From Varroa destructor (lineage: Eukaryota > Arthropoda > Arachnida > Mesostigmata > Varroidae): a DNA stretch of 64,000 nucleotides. Positions 12,021-24,595 of the stretch are shown piece by piece. Below the pieces are notes generated by a model. It was not told the origin of the DNA. It ran no database searches and saw only the letters and a list, made by a program, of their open reading frames with translations. The DNA lies in contig NW_019211456.1 in assembly GCF_002443255.2 (NCBI RefSeq), positions 39,439,042 to 39,503,041 on the forward strand, written 5' to 3'. The translations under genes were made by a program, and so were the position numbers. Position 1 is the stretch's first letter. Each line of letters opens with the position of its first letter.

Positions 12021-15000
12021 CCTTACCTGTGTCGTAATGGAAATCGAGATTGTTATAAGGGTTGTAATTTGCAACGATATCCTGCGAAAGCTTATAATAG
12101 AGCAAGGGTAGTTTACCGCAGCTGAGAGACGCACGTCGGGTATTATTGCACGGCATGGAATTGACGGTACAGATAACACCATTTAAATACGTACTTACCC
12201 CACGTTTTCTTCCATTTGACCAGACGCTAGCATTAAGCGTCCAATTAAATCTGGTTGAATTCTATGTCTTCGAGTGCTAATCCGATGTATACGTTGTCTG
12301 CATACATCGGTACGTTAATAGTAACATCGGTTCGTTCGCGCATAGTTAAGCGAGGTCATCGTATAGGTAAAACCCGTCTGAAAAATAAGTATTAATTACT
12401 AAGGTTCGGAGGGAAACCAACAGGTTCTTGTTGATAGCATATTGGTTAGCGTAATTAGAAATTTGTACGGCCTTTACCCTTCGTTAGAAATCGTCGATGT
12501 TTCCGGTAAGCGAAATTAATCGTAACAAGCGTAGGCCACGACAATTCGGTTACGTTATACAATAAAGCTAACTTCAACGTGACAAGAGCTCAATCAGATG
12601 TGATGCTGATGATCATCGTTAAAGCTTCAAGTAGAGTTGATACGAATTGCTTTAGGGCATCATCATCATCAACAGATGTTTGTAAATACGAAGACTCTGG
12701 CGTATGCAGAAAGACCTGATACTATACATTGATCTGAATAGAATGCTGGAATTTAAGGCAATTTATAGGGAAGGGAAAATCTGCTAGCTTGTAAATATAG
12801 GATTCTAAACGGAGCTCCCGATTCGAATACGAAGATTTAGCTTGTTCTGCAGAACAATATCGTCTGGAGGTGCTTTCTTCATCGAGTCAGCTTGAACAAA
12901 GGCTGTCATGCACTTCAGTAATTTACTATAATTGCAAGAGTCGTACACGTTTGTACGTCCATACAGTTGTTACAGGTGCAATTGCGGAATCTACGAAGTA
13001 GCAAAATTGTTATTGCCTTTTAAACGTTATTGTTTTCTGAGCGTATGTGTAATATAGAACTTCTAGCGTCAACGTATAGCCAGCTCATTGTTGAGCCTGC
13101 TGTAATTATCGTAGCGAACTTTCGGAGACCAACGGTGTATGCGTATCCCGCCGTTGGGCAGTGACTAGACTGCAAAATGGGTCTACCTCATTGGAATTAC
13201 AAGCTTTGGGCGCCGTTGTAGCTTCGGCGACGGGGAAGAATGGTCATTTGTTATCAGTACTTGTAATTCTGATTATCTACCGATCTTTATTATGTAAGCA
13301 GCGTTTCTCTGATAGACGGCAGAGAGGAGACAGCTAATGAAGTCACCAAATGATTAATATCTCTTGGCGACAAGGCTTTTCAGCACGACGTTTTTTTCAC
13401 ATTAACGAACTAAGGATGAAACAAAATGTAAATATAAGAGAAACTAATTATTTGCTTCCATTGTTGGCGCCATAAGCTTCTTAGCAGGGTCCTGAAATGT
13501 AACGCTTCTACATGAAAAGGTTATAAAAACAGTACGTATATAAAGAAACACTGTAACAAGACCTGTGACGTAATGCCGTTATTGATTGCCTATCGAACAT
13601 TCACATATTTAAATATTCGAAACTTCCATAGTTTATCCTTATTAAACAAAATTTGAGTGGTAGCTATTACGAGTCTACCAATCGTGAATGAGCCGGTTTG
13701 CATGTCAACGTGTCATTAACGAAGTTTCGAAAAACCTCTCCGTAACAGGAATTCATTCTCAAACTTGCAAGAAGATGCTAATGAAGCTTCTCGAAGTACG
13801 CCTGATGACCCACCATAGTAATCCCGATCATTTTCGCTGTCCAGATACCGTTGGTTATGTTTGATGATCAACTATTGTGTGCACAATGATTGCTACGGTA
13901 TTGGGAAGCCGGCACTGCCACGCTCCATGGTCGCGTTGGCGTAGAAATGAGGGGAAGTGCTCATGTTATACGTCTATAACAATAGAGCTAGGTAAAATGA
14001 AGTACTTTTTAGATCAGCGATGCCGAACAGTTTTGAGCGTTTGTTAAGTTATGGGGCAGTTAGATCCATCCGTTCTAGAACGCCCGTCCCCTAATACGTT
14101 TCAAAGGATCTTTGCTATGCGCCATTTCGATCATACATTTGTGTAGTAGATAAATTTTTCGACAATTAACACTCGGGACTATATTTAGAGCTTTTGCTCG
14201 GGTGGAAATTCGCTCAATTAGAAACAAATCAAGCGTTACTCGTATAACGTATAACGACTACGCTGATGTATCGTATATAATAGATTATCAATGTAGAACA
14301 TGGGTAGATAAGAAAAAGGGTTCAACAATAATATTAATTATAATATCAGCGCTCAGTTGTGGCCAGCTCTGACAGATGCCAAAAAAATAAAATGGGCATC
14401 GTAACAAATAAGATGGTTTCTTGAAATAAAAAAAAATTTATACCTGCTTTCTGTTAGCGTACGTTAAGCTGCCAGTCAATACGGTTCTGTTTAGACACAG
14501 AGAGTCAATGCTAGACAGAAGCCATTCTATGCATACAACATACAAATCTACGTCGATGATCGGCACTGGGTTTATCTCAAGAAAATAGGGTTGACTCACG
14601 TTTCGCTGTTTTTTTTTTACCAAGAGCAACAATGTTTGTTATAGGTTACTACTTGATGGTTTTTTAATAGATCATAGTTAATTCGGGGAGGTTTCAAACG
14701 TAGCAGACATTTCCTACTACAGTATATTAATTATTAACGAGACGGGAACGTTAACGCGAAAAAATGCCCTTGCTATTTCCACGTGCCGGCTGTACGCGGC
14801 TAGATACAATGCGAAGCTGCATTAATGCATTTCGTAATGGATGTCTCTTAATAGATTACAGATATTTCATCTACTATAGCTGGCTGGTTCAGGGCTGGGC
14901 AAATTTTCTCGAACTCCTCTGTCGGCAAGACGCGTTTCCAGATGCATGTTTTCGTTATTGGACCACATTAGAAATTTATTCCCGGCTCAGTACATACATG

Positions 15001-15649
15001 GGCTTCGTGTTGCTGGTTTAACGTGGTGCTTCATATGCATCGGCCTTCATAGCAGGCTTGTTACAATTATGAGTATGGCCGTTACAGGTTTCACTGAAAT
15101 GTTGATCGGTACATGAAAGAGTCATCGTATCTATACAAAACAGGATGAATCGCTGCGTGAGCGTCGATTCATTTTATATGGAAAGGACTCTTATAGCGTG
15201 TCGCCGTTATAAAATCGTTCGCGCCTGCTGCGTCCATTGACCATTGCTTAACGTATTCCAGAAGAACCAGACACACTGTTCTAAACCAACTAGCTTACTT
15301 ATTTCGAACAGGAATCGAGTGAAGTGTAAATAGACACTTAGAGGAGAATCTGGTAGCAGCGTCTTCACGAAGATAGATACGCGAAATTAGAACCATTGTC
15401 GGACTTAATCACGTTACACAATATAGCCGAACTACATGTCTGAGCGTTCATGTTTCGCTAATCATATTTAAAGAAGCTCACTCAGCCTCTTTTGTCTAGA
15501 GGCTCCTTAGAAACCTTGGGGTATACTCTCATGTTGCTGATAGTTGACCCGCATCCCCATCAGCTCATGATATAAATGTCAATTCGGTAATATGCCGCTA
15601 ATCTTGTTAGCCTTTTAAAATGCACAAGCAGGTAGGCTTCACTGTTCAG
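12021..15649. other. AT-rich non-coding stretch
   Basis: This is one of the more AT-rich parts of the window, with no ORF of interest. It contains a short CAT repeat around 12658-12671 and a small inverted repeat at 12282-12310. A minus-strand acceptor (CCATTTTGCAG) leads into about 48 open codons at 13020-13169, which is too short to be meaningful on its own. A + frame at 14764-15021 has no domain signature. Confidence 0.5.
12282..12310. repeat. Short inverted repeat (9-bp arms)
   Basis: The left arm CCGATGTAT (12282-12290) and right arm ATACATCGG (12302-12310) are exact reverse complements separated by 11 nt. A stem of this length can arise by chance in 64 kb. There is no T-run or gene end nearby to suggest a function. 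Confidence 0.6.
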
Positions 15650-15829
15650 CGTAATTTACGTCCAATTGATGAGCTAAACTTGCAAGCGTCCCTGGTGAAC
15701 CTATTAGAAAATGTAGCAGATCACGTCTTGATCCGCAAAACAGACACAACTTTGCACAAACTGGTAGAAAGCTGCAAGACCGTCATGCAAGACCGACAAT
15801 TGCAGTGCTCAGGAGGGGGCTTCTTAGAA
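15650..15829 (+). CDS. Candidate phase-0 internal exon, product unknown
   Basis: This is the best-looking exon candidate apart from the main gene. An acceptor (TTCACTGTTCAG) is followed by exactly 60 open codons and a strong donor (GAA|GTAAGA). Both borders are in phase 0 and the in-frame stop falls two codons into the intron. The peptide has the composition of a soluble helical protein: NLRPIDELNLQASLVNLLEN, then a stretch with LHKLVESCKTVMQDRQL, then a Gly-rich end (SGGGFLE). I do not recognise the family. A 60-codon open run alone is not significant. The case rests on matching frame, phase and splice sites together. Confidence 0.38.
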
Positions 15830-17112
15830 GTAAGATAAGGACAAAGATGATAGCCAACTCGTGGCGAAGATCAACGAAAACCGATTATTTTCATCTACTT
15901 ACCCGACATGTTCAGATGAAGATGGGCTGAAAATGAAGCGCACGTGCAGACTATACACGATAACAGTTAAACCGGGATTATCATGAAACAGTCTCCTCTC
16001 GTATTGCGGGGATTCGAAAGTATTATCACTTGCTTTATGTACTGAGTTAGTGAGGCCTGGGAACGGAAGCAGACATAGACACTCATCTATAAACTGAAAT
16101 TAATTTCGTCACTTTTATCATTTTTATAGGCAGAACAGAATGATATTCTAGGTACGTTTGTATCGTAATTTTGATCATTGTTCAATTATCCGCGTTAACA
16201 CGAACGTTTTGATTAAATTTATATCATATAAGACAGTATACTAATTTAAGTAATCATTGAAAAAAGTATTGTCTTTATCACAGAGCAAAATTTCATTTTT
16301 TTTTTGTGAAAAAAAAACACTGTAAGCTTAGTCCTTGCGATGGGTCTTCGTGTTGATAATAAAAAACTATCTTATTTCTTTAGTAACTACGTTTACAAGT
16401 TAATTTAACAAACATTTTCATTTAAATCTTATCCAGTTTATAAGCTGTAGACAAAAAGAACAGAAGTAAATCAGTATTTGCAAAGCTCGACAATCGTCAT
16501 CTTTAGCTTGAACCGTTAACCGACAACGGGTTTGGAGTGCATTTATATATATGCTCGTGTCGCAATCTCGTTTGACATAACTTTACGAGGGACTAACTTG
16601 AACAGTTCTATTTATTGTTCTGTCTGGCTTATTTACTGCATGTATCCGCTGATCGCTACGTTCTGCGCAGTCTGTTTCGATCATAGATCTCACTTATAAT
16701 AAAGATGGTGGAGTTTTATCAAAGACGAGGAAAGCTGACGTTTCAGTGAATCGAACTTGAAGGTGAGTAGTACTTCCTTTGTTCTAGAAGGGTCACTCAC
16801 CGCGTTGGTCCTTTCTCGAACCGACATGCAATAGATTTGCCGATATACTAGTACATCGAGGTATAATTGAGCCAGTATCGGATCTCGACCAATACTTGCA
16901 ATCCGAATTATATTAGTACACGTGCTTTCATAATAAGTAGATCGAGTGAAATGTTTTCTGTGTAGGCTTCCTTCACATACACAAACACACTTGTATATTC
17001 GAGTATTCATACGAAACTGCATATAGATAACCTATGACGCACATCTCCCCTAATATGTCGAAGTTCTAGAGCCACTTCACCCCTCATTTCGATTGGAAGT
17101 TATAACCCTCAG
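15830..17112. other. AT-rich non-coding stretch
   Basis: This holds A- and T-homopolymer runs around 16260-16320 and no supported exon. A 110-codon minus-strand frame (16690-17022) carries Cys/Val-rich text arising from a CA-rich tract and has no domain. If 15650-15829 is an exon, this may be its downstream intron. Confidence 0.4.
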
Positions 17113-17325
17113 AAGGCTCAAGGCACCTGAGAGCACTTTCAAGCGGACTGTTATTTACATTCTGGAAGGCTCAGCCCCCCCTGGAAATGAGCTTTTCTCT
17201 ATGGGTTTCGAAATTCCCACACACGTCCCTACTAAACGTAGAGCTAAGCTTGGCGACAACGAGCGCGACTTGAACGCCGCTGATGAAGAACAATATTCAA
17301 CCTATGGCAACGAACCGGTGCCGAG
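17113..17325 (+). CDS. Candidate exon, product unknown
   Basis: The frame is open from 17060 to a TGA at 17327. A plausible acceptor (ATAACCCTCAG) ends at 17112 and a CCGAG|GTGAC donor follows 17325, directly before the stop. The peptide is hydrophilic and well balanced: KRTVIYILEGSAPPGNELF, then basic KRRAKLGDNERDLNAADEE. That is more protein-like than typical chance frames here. No family was recognised. It lies about 115 bp upstream of a GGC-rich patch. Confidence 0.28.
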
Positions 17326-17405
17326 GTGACTCGCGACTCGGCCCCAAAAAAGCGGCTCAACGTAGCTGCGTAGTTCTTCATTATATGGAAATGTAGACTT
17401 CCTTA

Positions 17406-17421
17406 CTTAAGCTAGCTTAAG
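17406..17421. repeat. 16-bp perfect palindrome
   Basis: CTTAAGCTAGCTTAAG equals its own reverse complement. It lies about 20 bp upstream of the GGC/CAGC-rich cluster. It could be a dimeric transcription-factor site or chance; nothing else marks its role. Confidence 0.7.
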
Positions 17422-17440
17422 CAGGACTCTTATAGGCGTA

Positions 17441-17590
17441 ACGGCGGCAGCGGCGGAGGCGATCACATGAAGCATTGAGGTCCACACAGGGGCGGCGGGG
17501 GCGGCAGTGGCCGGCGACGAAATCCCCGCTCAGCATGCGCTTTCAATTTACTTCGTTGTGTCGATTCAGCCAGCCAGCCAGCCAGCCAGC
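17441..17590. repeat. GGC-rich and (CAGC)6 simple-repeat cluster
   Basis: Two GGC-rich tracts (17441-17460 and about 17488-17518) are followed by (CAGC)6 at 17567-17590. This is one of the most GC- and CpG-rich spots in an otherwise AT-rich window. CpG-dense patches of this kind can mark promoters or 5' untranslated regions, but no transcript start is evident. Confidence 0.75.
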
Positions 17591-18057
17591 GGACGACACT
17601 AAACCTGTTACCAGCTACTGCGTTGGGATGTTACCCAATAAAAGACGGCGACACCCACTGGCGCGCGTGGTAGGAAAAGACTAGCGCACACAAACACACG
17701 AACAAATCTGCATAGGAGCGCATATTTAATGCACATTGGAATTAAGTGGAGTCGAGAGGTGGCCAAGGCCAAGCAGAATGCACAATATAGCGTACTAGCC
17801 GTTGCTCGCACAGTGGTGCAGCTGTATGATCAGAAGAATTCTGTAGAAATGTTAGTCGAAAAATTATTAGCCGATTCTGGGGTCAAGCACCGTGTTAGGG
17901 ATAGATTTACCCAGGTTCCGTTGCTAATTTCGTCGCAATGAAGACAACAACAGCACTATCTCATAGACATTTCTCCATTCGACGAAAAGAATCGTCTTTG
18001 AATTAGTGCCATATCAAGCTATAGCGTTGACGAAAGCAGTCCAGTCTGAGGTTAACT

Positions 18058-18072
18058 GATCGATCGATCGAT
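18058..18072. repeat. (GATC)n microsatellite
   Basis: About 3.75 exact copies of a self-complementary tetranucleotide. Confidence 0.85.
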
Positions 18073-19352
18073 AAGATTACGTTGTAAAGCGAACGAATCA
18101 AAGAGAGGAAATGATAGTGCGGTCAGGTACCATACATTGCTGAATCAAACAATCCTTTGACGTGCCAGGCCATAGCGACCTGAGATTTTTTAGCCTACAC
18201 ACCAGCCGGTTCGCAATCGTCCGTACTATAGATAGATTTGGCAATCATTAACTTGTGCTTTAGTTAGATTAAGGACAGCCCATTTATTACAACCAAATGA
18301 TAGCGATCAAAGCAGAACCGCCTACATATATGTGTGCGTATGCGTGCTCGGCGCTAATAACACCTGTAAAAAAGATATCACAAAACATTTATTTTTTAGT
18401 CTTACAAATAAAGCGTCCTGTGTATATAGTAGACAGGATGCGGCGAACTTTGACTATATCCAGGCCCATCCGCAATGTTCGAAGCAGAGAGTGTTCTTCA
18501 AAACGTTATTGAACTGGGTCTTGTGTAATGTTTTGAAGGTACCATTAGTTGTTGTAGTAGTTGTGCAGCCTAACGGGAAACGTGGCTTCTTTAGCTTTAC
18601 TAGTGAGATCCATATAACGTGCTTTGCAAAACAAAGCTTTAAGTGTTTGTTAAACCCGATTAGTTAGGTGAGATACCTAGCAGAGTTCTAAGCCTGAACA
18701 AAGACACTACTGAATATGGAGATTGTACGATAAACCCGTGGCTGTAGCAGTGAGTTAGCGATGGCTCGCTGTGTCAGCTGTAATCTCTTATCTGTCGACG
18801 GTAATCTCTCTCTCCTTCTTTATGTCGACACAACGGCAGCAGCGGCAATAGTGACAAGTACACGTCTAATTTGACTCACTCGTACTATGACTTCAAGGGT
18901 CCCATTTATTCTTTCGTAGCTTTTTCGAGCTTTCGAGCTTTTCGGAGCTTATTCGAACAAAAGTGTCCCTACCACTCGGTATTCACCTCATAGAATCGTT
19001 CATTTGTCAACTGTGTTATCAATTTCCAGCAAACTATATGCGTGCAGCCGCCATTGTTTAGCCCATCTGATCCCTTCTTACGTTCTCGAGCTTTGTGGTA
19101 ACTGGTGAGGAATTCTCCTTGGGGAGACGGAAACGTAGTTTAGAAGCTACTGGAAATAACTGAAAACAATACTTCAGCGAACTTTTGAGGTTGTTGGCTT
19201 AGGCGGGAAGACACCTAAGGACCATGAAGCAGACAGCCAATTGCAAAAATGACATGACTTTCGCCTTGTGCGGTAGCTGGTACGCACTTCGCACGTTCGT
19301 ATTGTCGATTATCTGATCGATTACGGACGCGTGTTTGAGATCTAGCGAAAAA

Positions 19353-19369
19353 ATATATATATATATATA
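19353..19369. repeat. (AT)n microsatellite
   Basis: About eight AT dinucleotides following a short A run. Confidence 0.9.
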
Positions 19370-19766
19370 GCGTCATAAGCCTGCACTGTCCTTTTATTGG
19401 CGTTGAATTTGTTGCTTGTAATTAAGTTTCGTTTGTCGGCCGAGCTATTTTCTTAGAGTTCGTCGTTATTATACAAACGGCTCATTTACACTGTATAGGC
19501 CCAACAGACTTTCGAAGCTGCCAGCTGCACAGACACTAGAATGTCCCCACAATTACAGCCCATCATCAGTAAGAACACGACTGTCACATCAGAATCATCG
19601 TTCTCGTAGCTATTCCTTCGATTGCTGGGGGTACTGAGTCGTCAGCTGACGAGTGTGTACCGCGAATGGTTTTGATTCGGGAAGTGGGCGACATCGCGCT
19701 ATAGCCGCACTCGTTGCTTCGTCGTCGTCGGAATCTAAACTCTGCTTTTCGGTCCTACGTACATAC

Positions 19767-19974
19767 AAACCCTGGAATCATCGCCATGTTTCGCGTTGCT
19801 CGAGGCCAGGCGAATAGCCTGTCGCTGCTGGGAACGCCACCGTCGTGGCTGCCTCTTTCGGTGCCAGTCATACTTTGACATTCTTGCAATAACGTGCGTA
19901 ACTCGTCGACGTCTAGATGGATCGCGAAAAATTGCGAGCTGTCATCGTTTGCGCCCACCGGCAGCAACAACAAA
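19767..19974 (-). CDS. Candidate exon, product unknown
   Basis: On the minus strand a CTTAGCAG acceptor is followed by one base and 69 open codons. They end in phase at an excellent donor, TTT|GTATGT, with the stop six codons later. Codons favour C/G in third position. The peptide is soluble and acidic: it includes SSQFFAIHLDVDELRTLLQE, then SMTGTERGSHDGGVPSSDRLF. I do not recognise a family. The acceptor has a weak pyrimidine tract. The block is GC-rich, where chance frames run longer, which lowers confidence. Confidence 0.27.
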
Positions 19975-20200
19975 CTGCTAAGTGTCTATGCAGCATAGCC
20001 GACTGGGCACTGCTTGCTGGTATCACGGTGGAGCTTGCTACGAGAAGGCCCTGTAGCGTTATTTTGAGTCCTCTATGGGGTAGAGCGAGAAGGGTCGGTG
20101 TTACAATCTTTATAACCACAGCTTCTTTCGTTACCCGTCGTCGAGCAGAGAGAGTAGCCGCGCCCACTGCCAACGACGTTTCAAACTATGAGCATCTTTG

Positions 20201-20219
20201 TATATATATATATATATAT
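20201..20219. repeat. (TA)9 microsatellite
   Basis: Uninterrupted TA dinucleotides; shared frames across it give the artefactual Tyr-Ile peptide repeats. Confidence 0.9.
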
Positions 20220-22492
20220 GCGGAGCACCATTAGCAAGATGGCTTTTAAAATACATAGTGCACCATGAGAAGGTCGTGAAGACTTTGCATGTTAGTCGAA
20301 ACGGACAGCCATAGAGTTTGCTCCACTTGCCCACCATTAAGATGGAATTCAGCAAAAGAGAAATACAACTGACACAGTGGGTTGTCGTGTGAATTTCTTC
20401 ATTCATTTAACCTTAGCGACCCATCCATGTTCTAGCCTGTGAGGCCTGCCAGGGCATGCGGTCTTTGCTGGCTGAAATCAGGCCGCCGGTGATTGAACTT
20501 TTCAGAAATGAACGATGCATTTCATTCTATTTTATAGGCTTCGACTTTTGCATTACACGATTAATATTTGTCCGAATAATAATTATCCGATTTTCTTCGG
20601 AACCGTATATTTTATTCGAAATGTATTTATGGGATTTAGAGGCGACGGTACACCTTGAACATGTGTGAAGTTTACGATCGAATGTATACGCATACAGATT
20701 ATAAGGCTAGTCTATTTTTATGTTAGTAGTAATCAGCCTAGGTCTATAAGAGTCTCGTATCATATACTGGTCCATAGATGTTGTTTTCTATTACGACCCA
20801 AATAATCGATGCTTACTGCTAAATCATTCGTCGTAGTGCCATTCGAACACAATGTACCGTCGATATATAATAGGAATAGTACTTTTCCTTAACAAGATGT
20901 CAAGGTAAGAACATGATGAAGCTCCATCTCGGGCGTCAATCATAGAATCGTTAGCAAGCCAAAAAAAGCGACGCCTTGACAGCGGAAGGAGTCTTCCGCC
21001 CTAGCAGCAGCAGTAGCAGAATTAGCGACAAATCCACGCCGGAAACACAACTGTCAAAATGTATTTATCTGAATAGCGGGATACAAACAACAGCGATCGA
21101 CCCCAATCGGTAAACAATCTTCTTCCACACCCGGGTCAGTAGAATTTCGAAAGCCTTCCGCATTGAGCGTCATTTAGTCGTAGATTTGCTTATTGATCAA
21201 ATGCTGTAGTACCATGTTTATTTGCTTTTCTTTTTCCAGCTGACTTATTTTCACCGGCTTGTTGATTGGACCATCGCTCGTTGTAGCGCAGAAACCCAGG
21301 CTGTTTCTTTTTTGGCTTTTACATTTCATTTATGTTACTGCCTTATACAGCCATATAAAATGTTGGTTTTCCATACCATCCAGACGGATATCACCTATAA
21401 GCCAAAGACAGCTCTTCTCATCAGCTACAGATCATCCCTATCGTTACCTTTGTATGTGAATAGACACATTTTCTATATACCATATAAAGTCATTCGAGAA
21501 TCGTCTTTTGTTGTTGTTTCTATTGTAGTTTGCTCACAATAGCTGTGCCACTTTACCCGTTTAATTCATAAAAGCTGCCTGTTTTTTCTATCATAGGCCG
21601 ATATGTAAATTTCACAAAATCGCCTTTTGAACCCACCTTTTAGTACTATAGTACAGTGCATGTACGACCCACAGCCCGGCTATCTTGCGTCAGCGAGGTG
21701 GCGCCGACTTACCCCTCATTAATTCCGATAGGAAATTCTTGCTTTCGTGACCCTCGCTAAGCGAATCTAGGACTCAACTTAAGCACAGACCCACACTAAT
21801 AGACCCGTCTGATTGCTGTCTCGAACGTTCGTACTGTGACTGAGGGCTACGGTATCCAGTACGGCGACAGACTGGATGGCTGAGATGTCCAACAGACAGT
21901 TGAAAATACTGTTTTCAACTGTAGCAACAATGGCGAGACTCGTAAACAGATCTCGTTGCGGATGTCACTGGCCACGCTTCACTGAAAGCTAAACACGCCC
22001 ACTGACAAAGGGGCGGCTTCATCTATATTCTATTCTAACCAGCCATTGCTACCGTTCTAGCTGCGATACGGCGTAATTTTCATTGTGGCATTGAGTTACT
22101 CAGCGCGTATTCAGTAGATCTTTCTTAAAAATAAGGCATTGGTGAACCCTTTATACGACTGGAGGTATACCAGAATAGAATTGTTTCATTTCTTTTCGAG
22201 GAGATCAGTTCTGTTAAACAAAATCAAACAATCCAAACGTTCTATCGCTCACTTACGAACACGTTACTTGAAAGGATCCTCTTTTGGACGCCTGCCGTCT
22301 TAAGAACTGTCCACTTCCTTGGAATATTGTGATAACTCTCGAGTAACCTAATTGCTCTTCTTTACAGTTGTACATTTGCTGTCGTACGTAAATACTGTTT
22401 CAACCTTATATAAAACTTTAATTATAGTTAGTTATAATTTCACCGAATTCAAGCAACCAAAGGAAACATAGTAAACGATTGCTTTAGAAAAT

Positions 22493-22510
22493 TATATATA
22501 TATATATATA
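22493..22510. repeat. (TA)n microsatellite
   Basis: About nine TA copies followed by a T-rich run. Confidence 0.9.
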
Positions 22511-22733
22511 ATTTTTTTTATAGTCTCTTAAATTCGTTGTAATTTTTGCAGATTCAGTTGGTACCTAAATCGTGTAATTTAACTGGTGCCTACTCTAGAC
22601 ACACGATTTATCACGTTAGATTATTTGTTCACCTAACGGGTGGGACGGAAGACATAGTTCAGTGCTTATTAGTCGCAAGCAGTTGCAAGGCAGAAGACCA
22701 AAATTAGAAAAAAAACAATAAATTTCGTTGCAG

Positions 22734-22962
22734 CCGGCGACGAGTCGGCCGTTGCAAGAGCCAGTTGATAGGTCGTAAACAAAAGCAGATCATATGGACG
22801 AGAACACAGCTTAAGCTGGTGGAATTACGTCACATATTCGCAGCTGCCTTCTTCGCTATTGTCTCAGAGCGGAACGCCGAGAGAGATGACTGTCTTTCGT
22901 TGGCTATCACTTGTACACAGCATATGCTATCACTTCTACTTAGTAGTTACATCATTGTTTAA
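22734..22962 (+). CDS. Candidate terminal exon, product unknown
   Basis: After an acceptor (AATTTCGTTGCAG) the frame stays open for about 75 codons to a TAA. The peptide has a basic start (RRRVGRCKSQLIGRKQKQ), then an amphipathic helical stretch (TQLKLVELRHIFAAAFFAIV) and a hydrophobic end. I do not recognise it. The preceding open stretch at 22552-22639 does not join it in frame through the best available donor, so the two do not make a simple gene together. Confidence 0.18.
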
Positions 22963-24595
22963 TGATGTATCCGCAAACGGCCTCGCAGCTCGTATGTGAT
23001 GTCCCTTCTTACCCCAAAGAGTTTTCCGTTCATACAGTCATCCCTGCCTAGCTGCACCGCGCCTCTTCTTAACCTTTCTATAGGGTCACGTTCAATCGCC
23101 CTTCCCATTTGGAATTTGGACGCAAAGCAGACGTCAAGAGCTTGCTGCGGACGCCCCGCCGTGAAATGGTAGTACTCGCTTCTCCTGATCCCATCTCCAC
23201 GAAACAGGGGCTGGTTTTGTTCTCTACCCGTAGAATCCTCATCACAGTGGAGAATGCGGTACAGTGACGGGAAGCCGTAAGCTGAGGATGCGCTACCCTC
23301 TTGTCACACGATTTTCATGCCCTTTTCCTCGATTTGCCCCGCCTAATGAGACGGGACCTGTGAAGTACCATGCAAGCAATAGCTCGCCCTCTCAGTATGG
23401 CCCACATTGGTTTAAATACTTTTTGGCGCATCAACCAGCCGCAACAGGTGAGATTGCCGGGAGCGCACAGGCATTTTTGGGTTGCTCGTATGTGACAGGC
23501 TGGAAAGAACGGAGATACCTCCGCGGTAGCGGTAACAGGCTTCAAAGCGGTAGGAGCTGAGTACGGGTGTGTATGTGTGCCCATGTAGATTGCAAAACAG
23601 GTAGCTGAAGGCTCACTCTGTGTAGCGACAGTGTTTCCTGTTGAAAGGGTGGAAAGATGGTTCCTTAACGAGTGGGACAGGCAGAGGGGCACGCTGGATT
23701 TATAAGGTTTCACCGTACGAAGAGAGACTGGAACGCTATATGCGCGTCCGTCAGATGTGTATGTGTGTGTGTAGCTGTGTGTTCACATCGCTGGCGTAAT
23801 CCAGCTGTTCGAGAGGAATGAGTTAATAGACGGGAATCTCCGCGGTAGTAATCACTTGCTAAGAAGAACATAAAATGCGAGGCGAGATGGCACTGGTCGG
23901 AACACCTGGGAATTTGTTCGATTTGCGTGAGATTCAAAGGGAACGAAGTGAAGAGAAAGTCGGACGCCAATGAACTCTGCCTCACATTTCTTAGTGGACG
24001 AACTTAGCGATGTCTGCTTCTTGTTGCTACAAGAAGGCCATACCAAAAGCAGTTTGGCCAAGGCCAAATTTTCACAAAGAATATACATTTTCGAGCGTAG
24101 TGAAGTTTGTTAGAGCCGCTTGATGTGTGGGACGTCTTCTTATAGCGTTGTTACGACTTCTGTGTTGATTCGGCATCTCGTTCAATCATGCCAACACTAA
24201 TATCAAAGCCAGCAACCCGGAAACACACGGTAGGTATGTAGTTATAACATGAGGTCTGGACCCTTCTCAGATTAACGAGATAATAATGAACTGTGCCAGG
24301 TCCGGTAAATTCGAAGACACGACACAGGTATTCAAACGAATACAAAAGCGGAGCCATTGCAAGAAGAGTTGATAGGAACGCTTCGATGGCAGAATTCTAA
24401 ACGGAAAACGATTGCTCCGTCTAACTGAAGTCTCTAGGCAGCTTCAGTGAAGAATTAATCTAATATAGCCATGTCACGTCGGTCCTACTGGAAATGAAAG
24501 GATCATGGATTAAAATTTAACTCTGTAGAGCAACAGAAATTCGTATGCTTACCACCTATATTGAACAGTGTCGAAATTGAAATACAAATTAGCGA

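Larger units (their letters stand above)
17591..19766. other. Mostly non-coding, one protein-like frame
   Basis: The + frame 17729-17941 begins at ATG and encodes a helical, charged peptide (KWSREVAKAKQNAQYSVLAV, later VEMLVEKLLADSGVKHRVRD). It looks coding, but it lacks a good acceptor and ends beside only a weak donor. A second + frame at 18332-18667 is Cys/Lys-rich with a Val run from GTT/GTA repeats. A (GATC)n tract at 18058-18072, imperfect TCGAGCTT tandem copies near 18920-18955 and (AT)8 at 19353-19369 are also present. Confidence 0.35.
19975..22733. other. Non-coding with microsatellites
   Basis: The stretch holds (TA)9 at 20201-20219, a 12-bp palindrome GTACTATAGTAC at 21642-21653 and (TA)n at 22493-22510. 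A good acceptor (CTTTTCTTTTTCCAG) near 21239 opens into about 100 codons of hydrophobic text ending at 21542, without a recognisable domain. Another acceptor (TAATTTTTGCAG) opens 22552-22707 for 51 codons. Confidence 0.4.

Noticed and set aside
13020..13169. Minus-strand acceptor followed by 48 open codons
   Set aside because: A run of this length after an acceptor is expected many times by chance, and there is no domain.
19917..20234. 105-codon + frame ending in a Tyr-Ile repeat
   Set aside because: The frame runs through a (TA)9 microsatellite and a GC-rich block, the peptide has no motif, and the minus strand holds a better exon candidate.
22552..22707. Open 51-codon stretch after a good acceptor, considered as an exon joined to 22734-22962
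   Set aside because: The only reasonable donor (near 22640) leaves the wrong phase to join the next stretch, and no other GT site fits.
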